DNA of 64,000 bases, taken from NCBI GenBank assembly GCA_018261755.1, contig JAGTRJ010000017.1, positions 34,764-98,763 on the forward strand, read 5' to 3'. Source of the DNA: Burkholderiaceae bacterium (GTDB lineage: Bacteria > Pseudomonadota > Gammaproteobacteria > Burkholderiales > Burkholderiaceae_D). Position 1 is the first letter of the stretch, and each line of letters begins with the position of its first letter. This document shows, piece by piece, positions 29,840 to 39,735 of the stretch. Both the position numbers and the translations under genes were made by a program. Below the pieces are notes generated by a model, which saw only the letters and a list, made by a program, of their open reading frames with translations, did no database searches and was not told the origin of the DNA.

Positions 29840-30742
29840 ATGTCCTATCCGACCATTGAACAAACCATAGGCAATACCCCGCTGGTGCGGTTGATGCACT
29901 TGCCGGGCGAAGACGCAGCGCGCCGCAACAACATCATCCTCGGCAAGATGGAGGGCAACAACCCCGCCGGTTCGGTCAAAGACCGGCCGGCGCTGGCGAT
30001 GATTCTGGGCGCGGAAGCGCGTGGCGAGATCAAGCCGGGCGATACGCTGATTGAGCCGACCAGCGGCAATACCGGCATCGGACTGGCGATGGCAGCCAAA
30101 TTGCGGGGCTACAAGATGGTTCTGGTGATGCCGGAAAACCTGAGCATTGAGCGCCGTCAGAGCATGGCGGCCTACGGCGCGCAAATCATCCTTACGCCGA
30201 AGAATGGCGGGATGGAATATGCGCGTGATTTGGCCGAGCAGATGCAAAAGGATGGCCGCGGTATCGTGCTCGACCAGTTTGCCAATCCAGACAACCCGCG
30301 CGCGCACTACGAAACCACCGGCCCGGAAATCTGGCGCGATACCGGCGGGAAGGTGACGCACTTCGTCAGCGCAATGGGCACGACCGGCACCATCATGGGT
30401 ACTTCGCGCTACCTGAAGGAACAGAATCCGCAGGTTCAGGTGATCGGCGCGCAGCCGGACGATCATTCGCAGATTCCCGGCATCCGCAAGTGGCCGCAGG
30501 AATACCTGCCGAAGATTTTCGACCGTTCGAAAATCGATCGGGTCGAGGAGGTCAGCCAGGCTGCGGCGGAATACATGGCACGCCGTCTGGCGGCCGAAGA
30601 AGGCATCTTTTGCGGCATTTCGGCCGGTGGCGCATGCGAAATCGCATTGCGCCTTTCCAGTCAGGTGGAAAACGCGACCATCGTGTTTATCGTCTGTGAC
30701 CGTGGCGACCGTTATCTTTCAACTGGGGTTTTCCCCGCATGA
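29840..30742 (+). CDS. cysM: Cysteine synthase B (O-acetylserine sulfhydrylase)
   Basis: PLP enzyme making cysteine from O-acetylserine and sulfide or thiosulfate. 300 residues from ATG 29840; an in-frame start at 29816 lies 24 nt earlier. IGNTPLVRL, PLP lysine in NPAGSVKDRPA (K47), PTSGNTGIGLA loop, GTTGTIMGTSRYLK phosphate site. The loop sequences fit CysM more than CysK. Single gene bounded by the comEA terminator. Confidence 0.93.
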   Translation: MSYPTIEQTIGNTPLVRLMHLPGEDAARRNNIILGKMEGNNPAGSVKDRPALAMILGAEARGEIKPGDTLIEPTSGNTGIGLAMAAKLRGYKMVLVMPENLSIERRQSMAAYGAQIILTPKNGGMEYARDLAEQMQKDGRGIVLDQFANPDNPRAHYETTGPEIWRDTGGKVTHFVSAMGTTGTIMGTSRYLKEQNPQVQVIGAQPDDHSQIPGIRKWPQEYLPKIFDRSKIDRVEEVSQAAAEYMARRLAAEEGIFCGISAGGACEIALRLSSQVENATIVFIVCDRGDRYLSTGVFPA

Positions 30743-30822
30743 TTTGATCCAGTCGATATCTGACACGTGAAAGTGGCGCAATAATTGCTGTTAGAATGAA
30801 ATCGCAGGCAGCGCGGCATGAA

Positions 30823-30850
30823 GTTGTCCGTGCCGAGCGCCAGGGACAAC
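30823..30850 (+). promoter_or_regulatory. Leader hairpin upstream of yqgE
   Basis: Perfect 7-bp inverted repeat GTTGTCC/GGACAAC with a 14-nt loop, 22 nt before the yqgE ATG. No T-run follows, so it is not a terminator. A TAGAAT (30792-30797) upstream could be the -10 of the yqgE operon. Weak evidence. Confidence 0.3.
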
Positions 30851-30872
30851 CACCTTTTCACGGTATGAAATC

Positions 30873-31439
30873 ATGAATATCCCTGACCTGAACCTATCGA
30901 ATCATTTCCTGATCGCGATGCCGTCGATGACCGATCCGGTCTTTGGCGGCACGGTCGTCTATTTGTGCGAGCATAACAAGCACGGCGCGCTCGGCATGGT
31001 GATCAACCGGCCGACCGAAATCAAGATGAGCGACCTGTTCGAACGTCTGGACCTGAAACCCGAGATATCGCTTTGGACAACCAGACCGGTGATGTTTGGC
31101 GGGCCGGTGCAGGAAGACCGCGGTTTCGTGCTGCATTCGCCGCAGGGTGAGTTTTCGTCGATGCTGAAAGTCAGCGACGACATCGCCTTCACCACGTCGC
31201 GCGACGTGCTCGAAGCGGTTGCTTCCGGCAATGGGCCGCAGCGTGTGCTGGTCGGCATCGGTTATTCCGGCTGGAGCGCCGGGCAGCTCGAACAGGAAAT
31301 CAGCAAGAACGGCTGGCTGACGGTGGCGGCCGATCCACAGGTGATTTTCGACCTGCCATACGAAGAGCGCTACAAGGCGGCACTCAAACTCCTGGGCATC
31401 GATCCGGCCATGCTGGCGGCGAGTGCTGGGCATGCGTGA
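30873..31439 (+). CDS. yqgE: YqgE/AlgH family protein (UPF0301)
   Basis: 188 residues of unknown biochemical role. Family motifs NHFLIAMPSMTDPVFGGTVVYLCEH, GALGMVINRP, FGGPVQEDRGFVLH and GIGYSGWSAGQLEQEI are all present. Starts the run yqgE-ruvX-pyrR-pyrB-pyrC', the usual order in proteobacteria. Confidence 0.95.
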   Translation: MNIPDLNLSNHFLIAMPSMTDPVFGGTVVYLCEHNKHGALGMVINRPTEIKMSDLFERLDLKPEISLWTTRPVMFGGPVQEDRGFVLHSPQGEFSSMLKVSDDIAFTTSRDVLEAVASGNGPQRVLVGIGYSGWSAGQLEQEISKNGWLTVAADPQVIFDLPYEERYKAALKLLGIDPAMLAASAGHA

Positions 31440-31451
31440 GGCAGGCTGTTG

Positions 31452-31844
31452 ATGGAACAGGTGCTGCTGGCGTTCGACTTCGGCCTGAGACGGATCGGTG
31501 TGGCGGTCGGCAACACTATTACCCGGCAGGCCCGGCCGCTGACGATTGTGGCGGAGGAAAGCAATGACGCAAAATTTGCGGCGATCGGTGCATTGCTGGC
31601 AGAATGGAAGCCGGCGCGCTGCATTGTCGGTTTGCCGTTCCATCCGGACGGAGCAGAACACGAGATGACCGCGCGCTGCCGCCGTTTCGCGAACCAGTTG
31701 CATGGGCGTTTCGGCGTCGAGACTGCGCTGGTGGACGAGCGATACTCATCCGCCGTGCTGAATGGCCAACGCGGCGAGGCCATCGACGATCAATCTGCCG
31801 CACTCATTCTGCAACAATATCTTGATGAAAAAGAATCTTCCTGA
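31452..31844 (+). CDS. ruvX: Putative pre-16S rRNA nuclease RuvX (YqgF)
   Basis: 130-residue RNase H-fold protein for 16S rRNA 5'-end maturation. [17 protein letters not shown] (catalytic Asp), [19 protein letters not shown] and [16 protein letters not shown] 31452 chosen over the preceding TTG (31449). Its 3' end overlaps pyrR by 20 nt. Confidence 0.95.
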   Translation: MEQVLLAFDFGLRRIGVAVGNTITRQARPLTIVAEESNDAKFAAIGALLAEWKPARCIVGLPFHPDGAEHEMTARCRRFANQLHGRFGVETALVDERYSSAVLNGQRGEAIDDQSAALILQQYLDEKESS

Positions 31845-32343
31845 ACCCGATGCCGAAGCACTCTACCGGGCGCTGCTGGCGCAAGTCAATGCCGGTCTGG
31901 TCGATATTCCTGATCCCGTAATTGTCGGCATTCATTCCGGCGGCGCATGGCTGGCCGAGCGTCTGGCGGCCGATTTGGGTATTCCGGAGGAGCGGCTGGG
32001 GTTTGTCGATGTATCGTTTTACCGCGATGATTACGCCGAAAAAGGTTTGCGTGCCGACGTCAAGCCTTCGCACATTCCGTTCGAGGTGAATGGCGCTTCG
32101 ATCCTGCTGGTCGATGATGTGCTGTACACCGGTCGCACGACGCGCGCGGCGATCAACGAGCTGTTCGATTATGGCCGGCCAGCGCAAGTGATGCTGGCGG
32201 CACTGGTCGACCGCGGCGAGCGCGAATTGCCGATAGCCGCCGATTTTGTGGCCGAGTACTTGCAGGTTAAGGACAACCAGTCGATCGTGCTGCATCGTGC
32301 AGACGACGGCATATTTTCGCTGACGGTGGAACATGCTTCCTAA
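31825..32343 (+). CDS. pyrR: PyrR: pyrimidine regulatory protein / uracil phosphoribosyltransferase
   Basis: 172 residues from ATG 31825, inside the end of ruvX. PRPP-binding loop [21 protein letters not shown] and [14 protein letters not shown] are those of the PyrR family. In Gram-positives PyrR binds pyr mRNA; in beta- and gammaproteobacteria a regulatory role is less certain. Overlap with both neighbours (20 nt and 11 nt) ties it to pyrB. I see no obvious PyrR attenuator within the overlap. Confidence 0.9.
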   Translation: MKKNLPEPDAEALYRALLAQVNAGLVDIPDPVIVGIHSGGAWLAERLAADLGIPEERLGFVDVSFYRDDYAEKGLRADVKPSHIPFEVNGASILLVDDVLYTGRTTRAAINELFDYGRPAQVMLAALVDRGERELPIAADFVAEYLQVKDNQSIVLHRADDGIFSLTVEHAS

Positions 32344-33295
32344 TCCCCAACTCAACCAGCACGGCGAGCTGCAGCATCTGCTGACAATCGAAGGCTTGCC
32401 GAAAGAGGTGCTGACCCATATCCTCGATACGGCGGCATCGTTCGTTAGTGTTTCCGACCGCGAGGTCAAGAAAGTGCCGCTGTTGCGTGGCAAAAGCGTG
32501 TTCAATCTGTTTTTTGAAAACTCGACCCGTACGCGCACCACGTTCGAAATCGCGGCCAAGCGCTTGTCGGCGGACGTGATCAATCTGAACATCGCCGCAT
32601 CGAGTACCAGCAAGGGCGAATCGCTGCTGGATACGATCGACAATCTGACTGCGATGCAGGCGGACATGTTTGTCGTGCGGCATGCGCAATCCGGCGCGCC
32701 GTTCCTGATCGCCAAGCATTTGCGCGACACCGGCCGGGAGCATGTGCATGTGGTGAATGCCGGCGACGGGCGGCACGCGCACCCGACGCAGGGTTTGCTC
32801 GACATGTACACCATCCGCCACTACAAGCATGACTTCACCAAGCTGAAGGTGGCGATTGTCGGCGACGTGCTGCACAGCCGCGTCGCGCGTTCAGACATCC
32901 ATGCGCTGGTGACGCTGGGCGTGCCGGAAGTGCGGGTCATCGGTCCGCATACGCTGTTGGCGTCGAACCTGGAGCAGATGGGCGTACGTGTATTCACCGA
33001 CATGAATCAGGGGCTGAAGGGCGTGGACGCGATCATCATGCTGCGGCTGCAAAACGAGCGCATGAATGGCGCGCTGTTGCCCTCGGCGCAGGAATACTTC
33101 AAGAGCTACGGCCTGACGCCGGAGCGCCTCGCATTGGCTAAGCCGGATGCGATCGTGATGCATCCGGGGCCGATGAACCGCGGGGTTGAAATCGATTCGG
33201 CGGTGGCTGATGGCTCGCAGGCGGTGATCCTGCCGCAGGTGACTTACGGCATCGCGGTGCGGATGGCGGTGATGGGCATACTGGGCGGCAGCTAA
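32333..33295 (+). CDS. pyrB: Aspartate carbamoyltransferase catalytic subunit
   Basis: Joins carbamoyl phosphate and aspartate in pyrimidine synthesis. 320 residues; carbamoyl-phosphate motif [22 protein letters not shown] with the neighbouring-subunit Ser/Lys, [12 protein letters not shown] near the C-terminus. No pyrI regulatory gene follows; instead a pyrC-like gene does, as in the Pseudomonas PyrB-PyrC' type complex. Confidence 0.96.
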   Translation: MLPNPQLNQHGELQHLLTIEGLPKEVLTHILDTAASFVSVSDREVKKVPLLRGKSVFNLFFENSTRTRTTFEIAAKRLSADVINLNIAASSTSKGESLLDTIDNLTAMQADMFVVRHAQSGAPFLIAKHLRDTGREHVHVVNAGDGRHAHPTQGLLDMYTIRHYKHDFTKLKVAIVGDVLHSRVARSDIHALVTLGVPEVRVIGPHTLLASNLEQMGVRVFTDMNQGLKGVDAIIMLRLQNERMNGALLPSAQEYFKSYGLTPERLALAKPDAIVMHPGPMNRGVEIDSAVADGSQAVILPQVTYGIAVRMAVMGILGGS

Positions 33296-33310
33296 CGAGG
33301 CGGAACGAGA

Positions 33311-34612
33311 ATGAAAATCCACATCAAGAATGGCCGGCTGATCGATCCGGCAAACGGCATCGACGCACCGAAGGACATCTGCATTGCCAGCGGAAAAATC
33401 CTCGCGGTAACCGAACCCGGCAAAAAACCGAAGGGCTTCTCCGCCAACAAGACGATTGACGCTGCCGGATTGGTGGTGGCGCCCGGTCTGGTCGATCTGT
33501 CGGCGCGGCTGCGCGAACCCGGTTACGAGTACAAGGCGACGCTGGAATCGGAAATGCAGGCGGCGGTGCAGGGCGGCGTTACCAGTCTGGTGTGTCCGCC
33601 GGATACCGACCCGGTGCTGGATGAACCGGGTCTGGTCGAAATGCTGAAGCACCGGGCCAAGAACCTGAATCAGGCCAATGTTTACCCGCTGGGTGCGCTG
33701 ACGGTTGGTTTGAAAGGCGAATCACTGACCGAAATGGCCGAGCTGACTGAAGCTGGCTGCATCGGCTTTTCGCAGGCGGCCGAACCGATCGTCGATACAC
33801 AGGTGCTGCTACGGGCGATGCAATATGCGAAGACATTCGGCTTCAGCATCTGGCTGCGGCCGCAGGATGCGTGCCTGGGGCGTGGTATCGCGCACAGCGG
33901 CCCGGTGGCATCGCGCCTCGGGTTGTCTGGTATTCCGGTAATTGCCGAAACGATTGCGCTGCACACGATTTTCGAATTGGTGCGGCAGACCGGTGCACGC
34001 GTGCACCTGTGCCGGATGTCGTCCGCTGCCGGGCTGGAGCTGGTGCAGAAGGCGAAGAAGGAAGGTTTGCCGGTAACTTGCGATGTTGGTGCGCACCATA
34101 TTCATTTGACGGACGAGGATATCGGCTATTTCGATGCGAATGCGCGCATGTTGCCGCCACTGCGCTCGGAAAACGACCGCAAGGCCATCGGCAAGGGCTT
34201 GCTCGATGGCACCATCGACGTCATCTGTTCCGATCACACGCCGGTCGATGACGATGAAAAGCTGCTGCCGTTCGGCGAGGCGACGCCGGGTGCGACCGGG
34301 CTGGAACTGTTGTTGTCGCTGTCGCTGAAATGGGCCGACGAATATGTGAAACCTGCTTCGCAGCGTTTGTCGCATGCGTTGGCGCGCATCACGTCTGATG
34401 CGGCGCGTATCGCCGGTTTGCATGGTGGTCAGTTATCTGTCGGCAGTGCGGCGGATCTGTGTCTGTTCGACCCCAAAGCGCGCTGGAAAGTCGAAGCTGG
34501 CGCACTCGCCAGCCAGGGCAAACATACGCCATTCCTCGGGCATGAAATGACCGGTCGCGTGCAGGCGACCATCGTCGCCGGCCATCTTGCATTTGACCGT
34601 GGATTGAAATAG
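33311..34612 (+). CDS. pyrX: Dihydroorotase-like protein, probably inactive (PyrC'/PyrX)
   Basis: 433-residue amidohydrolase-fold protein next to pyrB. In active dihydroorotases the first strand carries DxHxHLRxPG, whose two histidines bind the metal; here it reads VDLSARLREPG (residues 61-71), with Ser and Arg in their places. The later SDHTPVDDDEK segment is kept. In Pseudomonas such a PyrC' is catalytically dead but needed for assembly of aspartate transcarbamoylase; I infer the same here, so a real dihydroorotase should exist elsewhere in the genome. Confidence 0.88.
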   Translation: MKIHIKNGRLIDPANGIDAPKDICIASGKILAVTEPGKKPKGFSANKTIDAAGLVVAPGLVDLSARLREPGYEYKATLESEMQAAVQGGVTSLVCPPDTDPVLDEPGLVEMLKHRAKNLNQANVYPLGALTVGLKGESLTEMAELTEAGCIGFSQAAEPIVDTQVLLRAMQYAKTFGFSIWLRPQDACLGRGIAHSGPVASRLGLSGIPVIAETIALHTIFELVRQTGARVHLCRMSSAAGLELVQKAKKEGLPVTCDVGAHHIHLTDEDIGYFDANARMLPPLRSENDRKAIGKGLLDGTIDVICSDHTPVDDDEKLLPFGEATPGATGLELLLSLSLKWADEYVKPASQRLSHALARITSDAARIAGLHGGQLSVGSAADLCLFDPKARWKVEAGALASQGKHTPFLGHEMTGRVQATIVAGHLAFDRGLK

Positions 34613-34615
34613 TCT

Positions 34616-34697
34616 GGGAGTATCTACCATAATGCATTGCCTCGGCCTCATATTTCCTGGTGATTAAAAAATACTCCAGGTAGTATATTTCTGGCCC
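34616..34697 (+). repeat. Intergenic repeat family, copy 4
   Basis: GGGAGTAT box (34617-34624), degenerate GGCCTC and TTCCTGG boxes, then TGATTAAAAAATACT-CCAGGT-AGTATATTTCTGGCC (34661-34696). It runs to within 16 nt of the plsC start, so it forms the plsC leader. Confidence 0.78.
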
Positions 34698-34712
34698 CCA
34701 AAGGACTGTCCG

Positions 34713-35489
34713 ATGTTGATTTTCCGTCTTGTGCGCATGGTGATGCATGTCATCGCCGGCCTGTTGACGTGTGCGCTGGTTTTCCCCCATCTGAATGCAG
34801 CAAAACGCGATGAACGCATCTGGCGCTGGTCAGTGCGTCTGCTGGAAATGTGCCGCGTGCGGGTCAATGTGCGGGGCGAGTTGGTGCCAAACGCGCTGGT
34901 GGTTTCCAATCACGTATCCTGGCTCGACATTTACGTAATCAACGCTCAGCAGCCATGCCGCTTCGTGGCGAAAGACAGCATTCGCAGTTGGCCGGTAGTC
35001 GGCTGGCTATGCGAGCAAGCCGGTACGGTGTTCCTGCAGCGCGGCAACGCGCGCGACTTGCGCCGTATCTTTCATGACTTGGTCACCAGCATGCGGTTCG
35101 GTGGACGCTTCGCCTTTTTTCCGGAAGGAACAACCAGCCATCAGGGCATGTTGTTGCCATTTCATCCGAATCTGTTCGAAGCCGCAATCGATGCAGGCGT
35201 GCCGGTGCAGCCGTATGCGATGCGCTATCTCGATGCCGCTGGCCTGCTGCATCCGACCATCGGCTTTGCCGGTGAGATCAGCTTGATCGAGAGCATCCTG
35301 GCAATTGCTGGCGGCAGCGAAATTATCGTCGAATTACAAATGCTGCCCGTATTGCCGACGCAGGGGATGACCCGGCGCGAACTGGCGTTTGCGTCGCGGC
35401 AGGCGATTGCTAACGCGCTTGGCCTGGACGCTGGTGTTGCGGACATTCAACCTGAAACAGCGCACGGTCTTCAAGCCGCACCGCGGTAA
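34713..35489 (+). CDS. plsC: 1-acyl-sn-glycerol-3-phosphate acyltransferase (PlsC family)
   Basis: 258-residue membrane acyltransferase making phosphatidic acid. N-terminal helix ([17 protein letters not shown]), catalytic HX4D in SNHVSWLD (H67, D72), [10 protein letters not shown] glycerophosphate motif. Start supported by AAAGGA upstream. Its last 80 nt overlap, antisense, the end of apaH. Confidence 0.9.
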   Translation: MLIFRLVRMVMHVIAGLLTCALVFPHLNAAKRDERIWRWSVRLLEMCRVRVNVRGELVPNALVVSNHVSWLDIYVINAQQPCRFVAKDSIRSWPVVGWLCEQAGTVFLQRGNARDLRRIFHDLVTSMRFGGRFAFFPEGTTSHQGMLLPFHPNLFEAAIDAGVPVQPYAMRYLDAAGLLHPTIGFAGEISLIESILAIAGGSEIIVELQMLPVLPTQGMTRRELAFASRQAIANALGLDAGVADIQPETAHGLQAAPR

Positions 35490-36237
35490 GCTTGCCGCCC
35501 CAGACGCAGCCGGTATCGAGCCCAATCAAGCGCGGACGCAGCAGCAGTCCAAGTGTTGACCAGTGACCGAACACGATGGTCACATCCTGTGCGTTCCGGT
35601 TGGGTACGTCAAACCAGGGCATGAAGCCGGCCGGCGCGGTTTCAACGCCGGTGGAAGTCGCAAATTCCATTTCACCATCAGGCGTGCAAAAGCGCAGCCG
35701 CGTCAGTCCATTGACGATGCAGCGCAGGCGGTCAGTCCCGGTCAGGGCATCATCCCATTTCGCCGGATGGTTGCCATACATTTCTCGCAGGAAGTCGATC
35801 CAGTTCGGGCCTTGCAGCATGGTTTCCACTTCGCGTGCCAGTGCCAGCGTTTTGTCCGCGCTCCACTGCGGCAGCACGCCGGCGTGGACGAACAGATGGC
35901 CATTTTCCTGCAATGCCAGCGGGCGAGTCCGCAGCCAGTCGAGCAATTGGTCGCGGTCCGGTGCGTCCAGAATTTCCTGCAAGCCGTCTTCGGGCCGCAC
36001 GCGTCGGATGCCGTGTGCTGCCGCGAGCAGATGCAGGTCGTGGTTGCCCAGCACGACTTTCGCCTGTTCTCCCAGTTGGCGTATGTGACGCAGCGTCTGC
36101 AACGAACTCGGGCCGCGGTTTACCAGGTCGCCGACAAAAAACAGTTTGGCGGCTGGCGTGACTGCGTGGATTTGTTTCAGCAGCGATTTGGTTTGCAGCA
36201 GACAGCCTTGCAAATCGCCGATGGCATAGGTGCTCAT
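35410..36237 (-). CDS. apaH: Bis(5'-nucleosyl)-tetraphosphatase, symmetrical
   Basis: Splits Ap4A to two ADP. 275 residues with the metallophosphatase motifs [14 protein letters not shown] and GNHD, plus VFGHWSTLG and LDTGCVWGG. The 3' end overlaps plsC on the opposite strand by 80 nt, an unusual convergent overlap. Confidence 0.95.
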   Translation of the reverse strand: MSTYAIGDLQGCLLQTKSLLKQIHAVTPAAKLFFVGDLVNRGPSSLQTLRHIRQLGEQAKVVLGNHDLHLLAAAHGIRRVRPEDGLQEILDAPDRDQLLDWLRTRPLALQENGHLFVHAGVLPQWSADKTLALAREVETMLQGPNWIDFLREMYGNHPAKWDDALTGTDRLRCIVNGLTRLRFCTPDGEMEFATSTGVETAPAGFMPWFDVPNRNAQDVTIVFGHWSTLGLLLRPRLIGLDTGCVWGGKLTAVRLEDRALFQVECPQHQRPGQAR

Positions 36238-36272
36238 GTAGGAATTTATTGCTAAGAAAAATGGCCGTCAGT

Positions 36273-39200
36273 TTACCTGATGAACAATTGCACCGCGTCA
36301 CTTTGCCGTGCCTGTATGCTTTGCGCCTTCTCTTGCCATGCTGGCGGGATGCGCCATTCTCCGACCCATGCCGCAATTTCTTCCGGCGGCATCGGGCGTG
36401 CGATGCAATATCCCTGCGCCAGATAGCAGCCGATTTTCATTAGCGCCAGGCCTTGTTCATAGGTTTCTACGCCTTCGGCGATGACTTGTCGCTGGAACGA
36501 TTGCGCCAGCTTGACGATGCTTTCGATCAACGCATAATCGTCGGTGTCATTCAACATGCCGCGCACGAAAGAACGGTCGATTTTCATCAGATGCGTTGGC
36601 AGTCGGCGGAAATAGGTCAAAGACGAATAACCGGTGCCGAAGTCGTCGATTGCAAAGGAGATGCCGAAGCGGGAACAGGCATCAATGATGCCGGACACCG
36701 ATTCAATATCTTCCACGGCAGTGGTTTCCAGGATTTCAAGCTGCAGCCACTTCGGGTTTGCCGCCGGCGTTTGTTCTAGCAGGGCCGACAGTCGCTCAAC
36801 AAAGTCTGGCTGTTGCAGATGGAAGCCGGAAATGTTGACGCTGACCGGCAATCCCAGTCCGCTTGCTGCCCATTCTGCCATTTGATGTAGTGCGCGTTGT
36901 ATGACCCATTCACCCAGTGCGATCGACAATGGGGTGTTTTCAGTCGCGGGCAAAAATTCCATTGGCCCCAACAAGCCGCGATCCGGATGTTGCCAGCGGA
37001 TTAGCGCTTCGACCCCAACAATCTCACCAGACAGCATGTTGACCTTGGGCTGGTAATGCAGTCGGAATTCATCCTGCTCCAATGCCAGCGAAATGCGGTT
37101 CGACAGGTCGTATTGCATCCGCAGGCGGCGATCCTCTTCCGAATCGAATAGATGGAACTGGTTTTTGCCTGTCCGTTTGGCGGTGTACATTGCCTGGTCG
37201 GCCCGCCGGATCAACTGATCTGCGTCTTCGATGTCGTCCGGGTACAGTGCAACACCGATGCTGGCAGTCAGCTTGGCGGTTGTTGTGCCGGTCTGGATGG
37301 GCTGTGCCAGAGCGGTCAGCATGCGCTGTATCGCATGCTCGATTTCGGCAATCTGGTGCACATTGCTCAGCAGCACCACGAATTCGTCGCCGCCAAGCCG
37401 CGCCACGGTATCGCCGGCGCGAACGCTTTCTCCCAAGCGGCGAGCCGCTTCGACCAGTACCGCGTCGCCGACATCGTGCCCCCAGGTATCGTTGATGGCC
37501 TTGAAGCCGTCAAGGTCGAGATAGCACACGCCCAGCATTTCCCGCTGTTGATCGGCATGCGCAATCGCCAGTTGCAGGCGGTCTGCCAGCAGCAGTCTGT
37601 TGGGCAGATTCGTCAATTTGTCGTGGTAGGCTAGGTGCTCGATCTGATCCTGATTGGCTCGCATTTCGGTTACGTCGGAAGCCAGCGCGATATAGCGCAC
37701 GATATGATCATGATCGTCGCGGATCGCCGAAATTTTGGTGGCCTGGATATACACCGTCCCATCCTTGCGCCGGTTGTGAAACTCCCCTTCCCAGTAACCT
37801 TGCTGCGACAGGGTGTTCCATAACTCTTGGTAGAACTGCCGGTTCTGTTGCCCGGAGCGCAACATGCGTGGAGATTGGCCGATTGCCTCGTCGCGCGCAT
37901 AGCCTGTGATCGTCGTGAATGCCGGGTTGACGTCGATCAGCACGGCATGTTCGTCGGTGATCATGACGGCTTCATGCGTATTGATGAACACCTCATGCGC
38001 CAGGCGCAAGCCTTCTTCCTGGCGCTTGCGATCCGTAATGTCCAGAATCGTGCCGCTCATGCGATGAGGTTTATCATTTTCATCGCAATCTACAGCGCCA
38101 AAAATTTGCAGCCAGCGGATACTGCCATCAACGGGCCGAATGATGCGGTATTCGTAGTTGAAAGGTCGTCGTTGCGGAATGACGACATCTCTGAAATACG
38201 CCAGAACTGCCGGTGTGTCATCGGGATGGAGCAACGCTTTCCATTTGTCGATGGTAATTTCCTCGCCTGGTTGGAGGCCGAGAATCTGGTCGAGTTCGGC
38301 CGAGCAGGTGTAGCACCCTGTCTCGAACTTCAACATGAAAATGCCGAGGCCACTGGCTGCTTGTGTCGAGGCCAGTGCCCGATCCCGTTCCGCCAGGGCT
38401 TCATGCGCTGCTTTCAGTGCGTGATGGCTTGCACGCAATGCCTTCGTATCGCGCACCTGCCTTTGCCACGTGCGGTATAGCAGCCAGCTGCCAGCAATGC
38501 TCATTAGCGCGAAGGCCAGAACGAATCCCACGGTTTCTCCAACATCGCGACGCCAGCCGGCAAGGTATTCGCTCTCGGCCAGCCCCGCCAGCACATACAT
38601 CGGGATGTTGGTCAGCTTGCGATAGGAAACGACGCGCATGACTTGATCAAACCGGCCAGCGGTATGGTAAGTGCTGATGGTGTGGCCTCGATTGATCAGT
38701 TCGCGCAAGGCAGAAGTCGCTTCAGTCGTCCTGCCTTCAACCTGCTCGTTTGGAGGAACATCAGGAAAGCGCAGTACCAGATTAAGGTCATGGTCGCGTA
38801 TTGCCAGGATGCCTTTCTGCCCCACCTCATAATGCGACAGCAATGCCTTGATCCGATCAACCGAAATCGGTGCTGTTACGGCACCTGCAAAACTGCCATC
38901 TGGTCCATTGATGCGATGGGCGACGATGATAACCATTTCGCTACTGAAACGGCTCAGTATTGGAGTCGAATAGGTGACTTTGATTCCTTGTGCCTGCTGC
39001 AATTGGGTGAAATAACTGCGGTCAGCAACATTGGCCGTGGGGTTTTTCGTGTTGGCCTGCCCCAGGATGGCCTTTCCGTTGATATCGATGATGCGAATGC
39101 CCGTGGCTTCGGGCAGCAGCACCTTTTGTTGTTCGATGACTCGCTGCAGAGCTGACAAATCGGCCTTGCCAGAAGCGGCCAGTTGCCGTTCCATTTCATA

Positions 39201-39458
39201 GGTCAGGGCGCGCAGGGACTGGTGAACTTTGTCGATATTGAAGGTGATGGTCTGCTCCATCGCCTGTGCCAGATTTTGCGTCTGGACTTCAGCCAAGTGT
39301 TCGGCGTGTTCGCGGTTATTCTGTACGCTGAGAATGCTGAAGACAATGACCAGCAGATTGCCGATAATGGCAGCCAGAATCAGCCAGCGTCCAAAATGGC
39401 CGGATGGTGTTGACGTCGCGAACGGTCGTTGTCCGTCGTTGGATGGCTGAAGTGCCAT
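36273..39458 (-). CDS. Membrane PAS-GGDEF-EAL cyclic-di-GMP protein
   Basis: 1061 residues from ATG 39458 (CAAGGATTCTC upstream; a longer frame to 39503 lacks this). TM helix about 25-48, a periplasmic Cache-type sensor (about 50-295) with SYFTQLQQAQGIKVTYSTPI, a second TM (about 310-330), two PAS domains (DILDITDRKRQEEG and ASDVTEMRANQDQ ends), GGDEF with intact RLGGDEFVVLL, and EAL with VGVEALIRW and DDFGTGYSSL. Both catalytic motifs look intact, so it could make or degrade c-di-GMP; which activity dominates is not readable. It is alone, 35 nt downstream of apaH's start but on the same strand. Confidence 0.92.
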   Translation of the reverse strand: MALQPSNDGQRPFATSTPSGHFGRWLILAAIIGNLLVIVFSILSVQNNREHAEHLAEVQTQNLAQAMEQTITFNIDKVHQSLRALTYEMERQLAASGKADLSALQRVIEQQKVLLPEATGIRIIDINGKAILGQANTKNPTANVADRSYFTQLQQAQGIKVTYSTPILSRFSSEMVIIVAHRINGPDGSFAGAVTAPISVDRIKALLSHYEVGQKGILAIRDHDLNLVLRFPDVPPNEQVEGRTTEATSALRELINRGHTISTYHTAGRFDQVMRVVSYRKLTNIPMYVLAGLAESEYLAGWRRDVGETVGFVLAFALMSIAGSWLLYRTWQRQVRDTKALRASHHALKAAHEALAERDRALASTQAASGLGIFMLKFETGCYTCSAELDQILGLQPGEEITIDKWKALLHPDDTPAVLAYFRDVVIPQRRPFNYEYRIIRPVDGSIRWLQIFGAVDCDENDKPHRMSGTILDITDRKRQEEGLRLAHEVFINTHEAVMITDEHAVLIDVNPAFTTITGYARDEAIGQSPRMLRSGQQNRQFYQELWNTLSQQGYWEGEFHNRRKDGTVYIQATKISAIRDDHDHIVRYIALASDVTEMRANQDQIEHLAYHDKLTNLPNRLLLADRLQLAIAHADQQREMLGVCYLDLDGFKAINDTWGHDVGDAVLVEAARRLGESVRAGDTVARLGGDEFVVLLSNVHQIAEIEHAIQRMLTALAQPIQTGTTTAKLTASIGVALYPDDIEDADQLIRRADQAMYTAKRTGKNQFHLFDSEEDRRLRMQYDLSNRISLALEQDEFRLHYQPKVNMLSGEIVGVEALIRWQHPDRGLLGPMEFLPATENTPLSIALGEWVIQRALHQMAEWAASGLGLPVSVNISGFHLQQPDFVERLSALLEQTPAANPKWLQLEILETTAVEDIESVSGIIDACSRFGISFAIDDFGTGYSSLTYFRRLPTHLMKIDRSFVRGMLNDTDDYALIESIVKLAQSFQRQVIAEGVETYEQGLALMKIGCYLAQGYCIARPMPPEEIAAWVGEWRIPPAWQEKAQSIQARQSDAVQLFIR

Positions 39459-39735
39459 GAGAATCCTTGTGCTGAGGCAAGACAACCTTACCGCATTTTG
39501 CACGGCGTTTGAGTAATGCTTTCACCAATGATATAGAAAAACATCGAAAGACTGTGCTAACCACGCACAATGCCGTCATCCTGTCAGCGTTGTGCAACAC
39601 CAATGTGCAACAGATATGCGCCATCACTCGCCGCTGTTTGCGAAATCTGCAGCCATACAGATTGCAGGAACGCGGCAGCAGCGCATTTCCGGGGTAAAAT
39701 CACCACCGTCCATTTTCATTCCGAACAACGCAATA

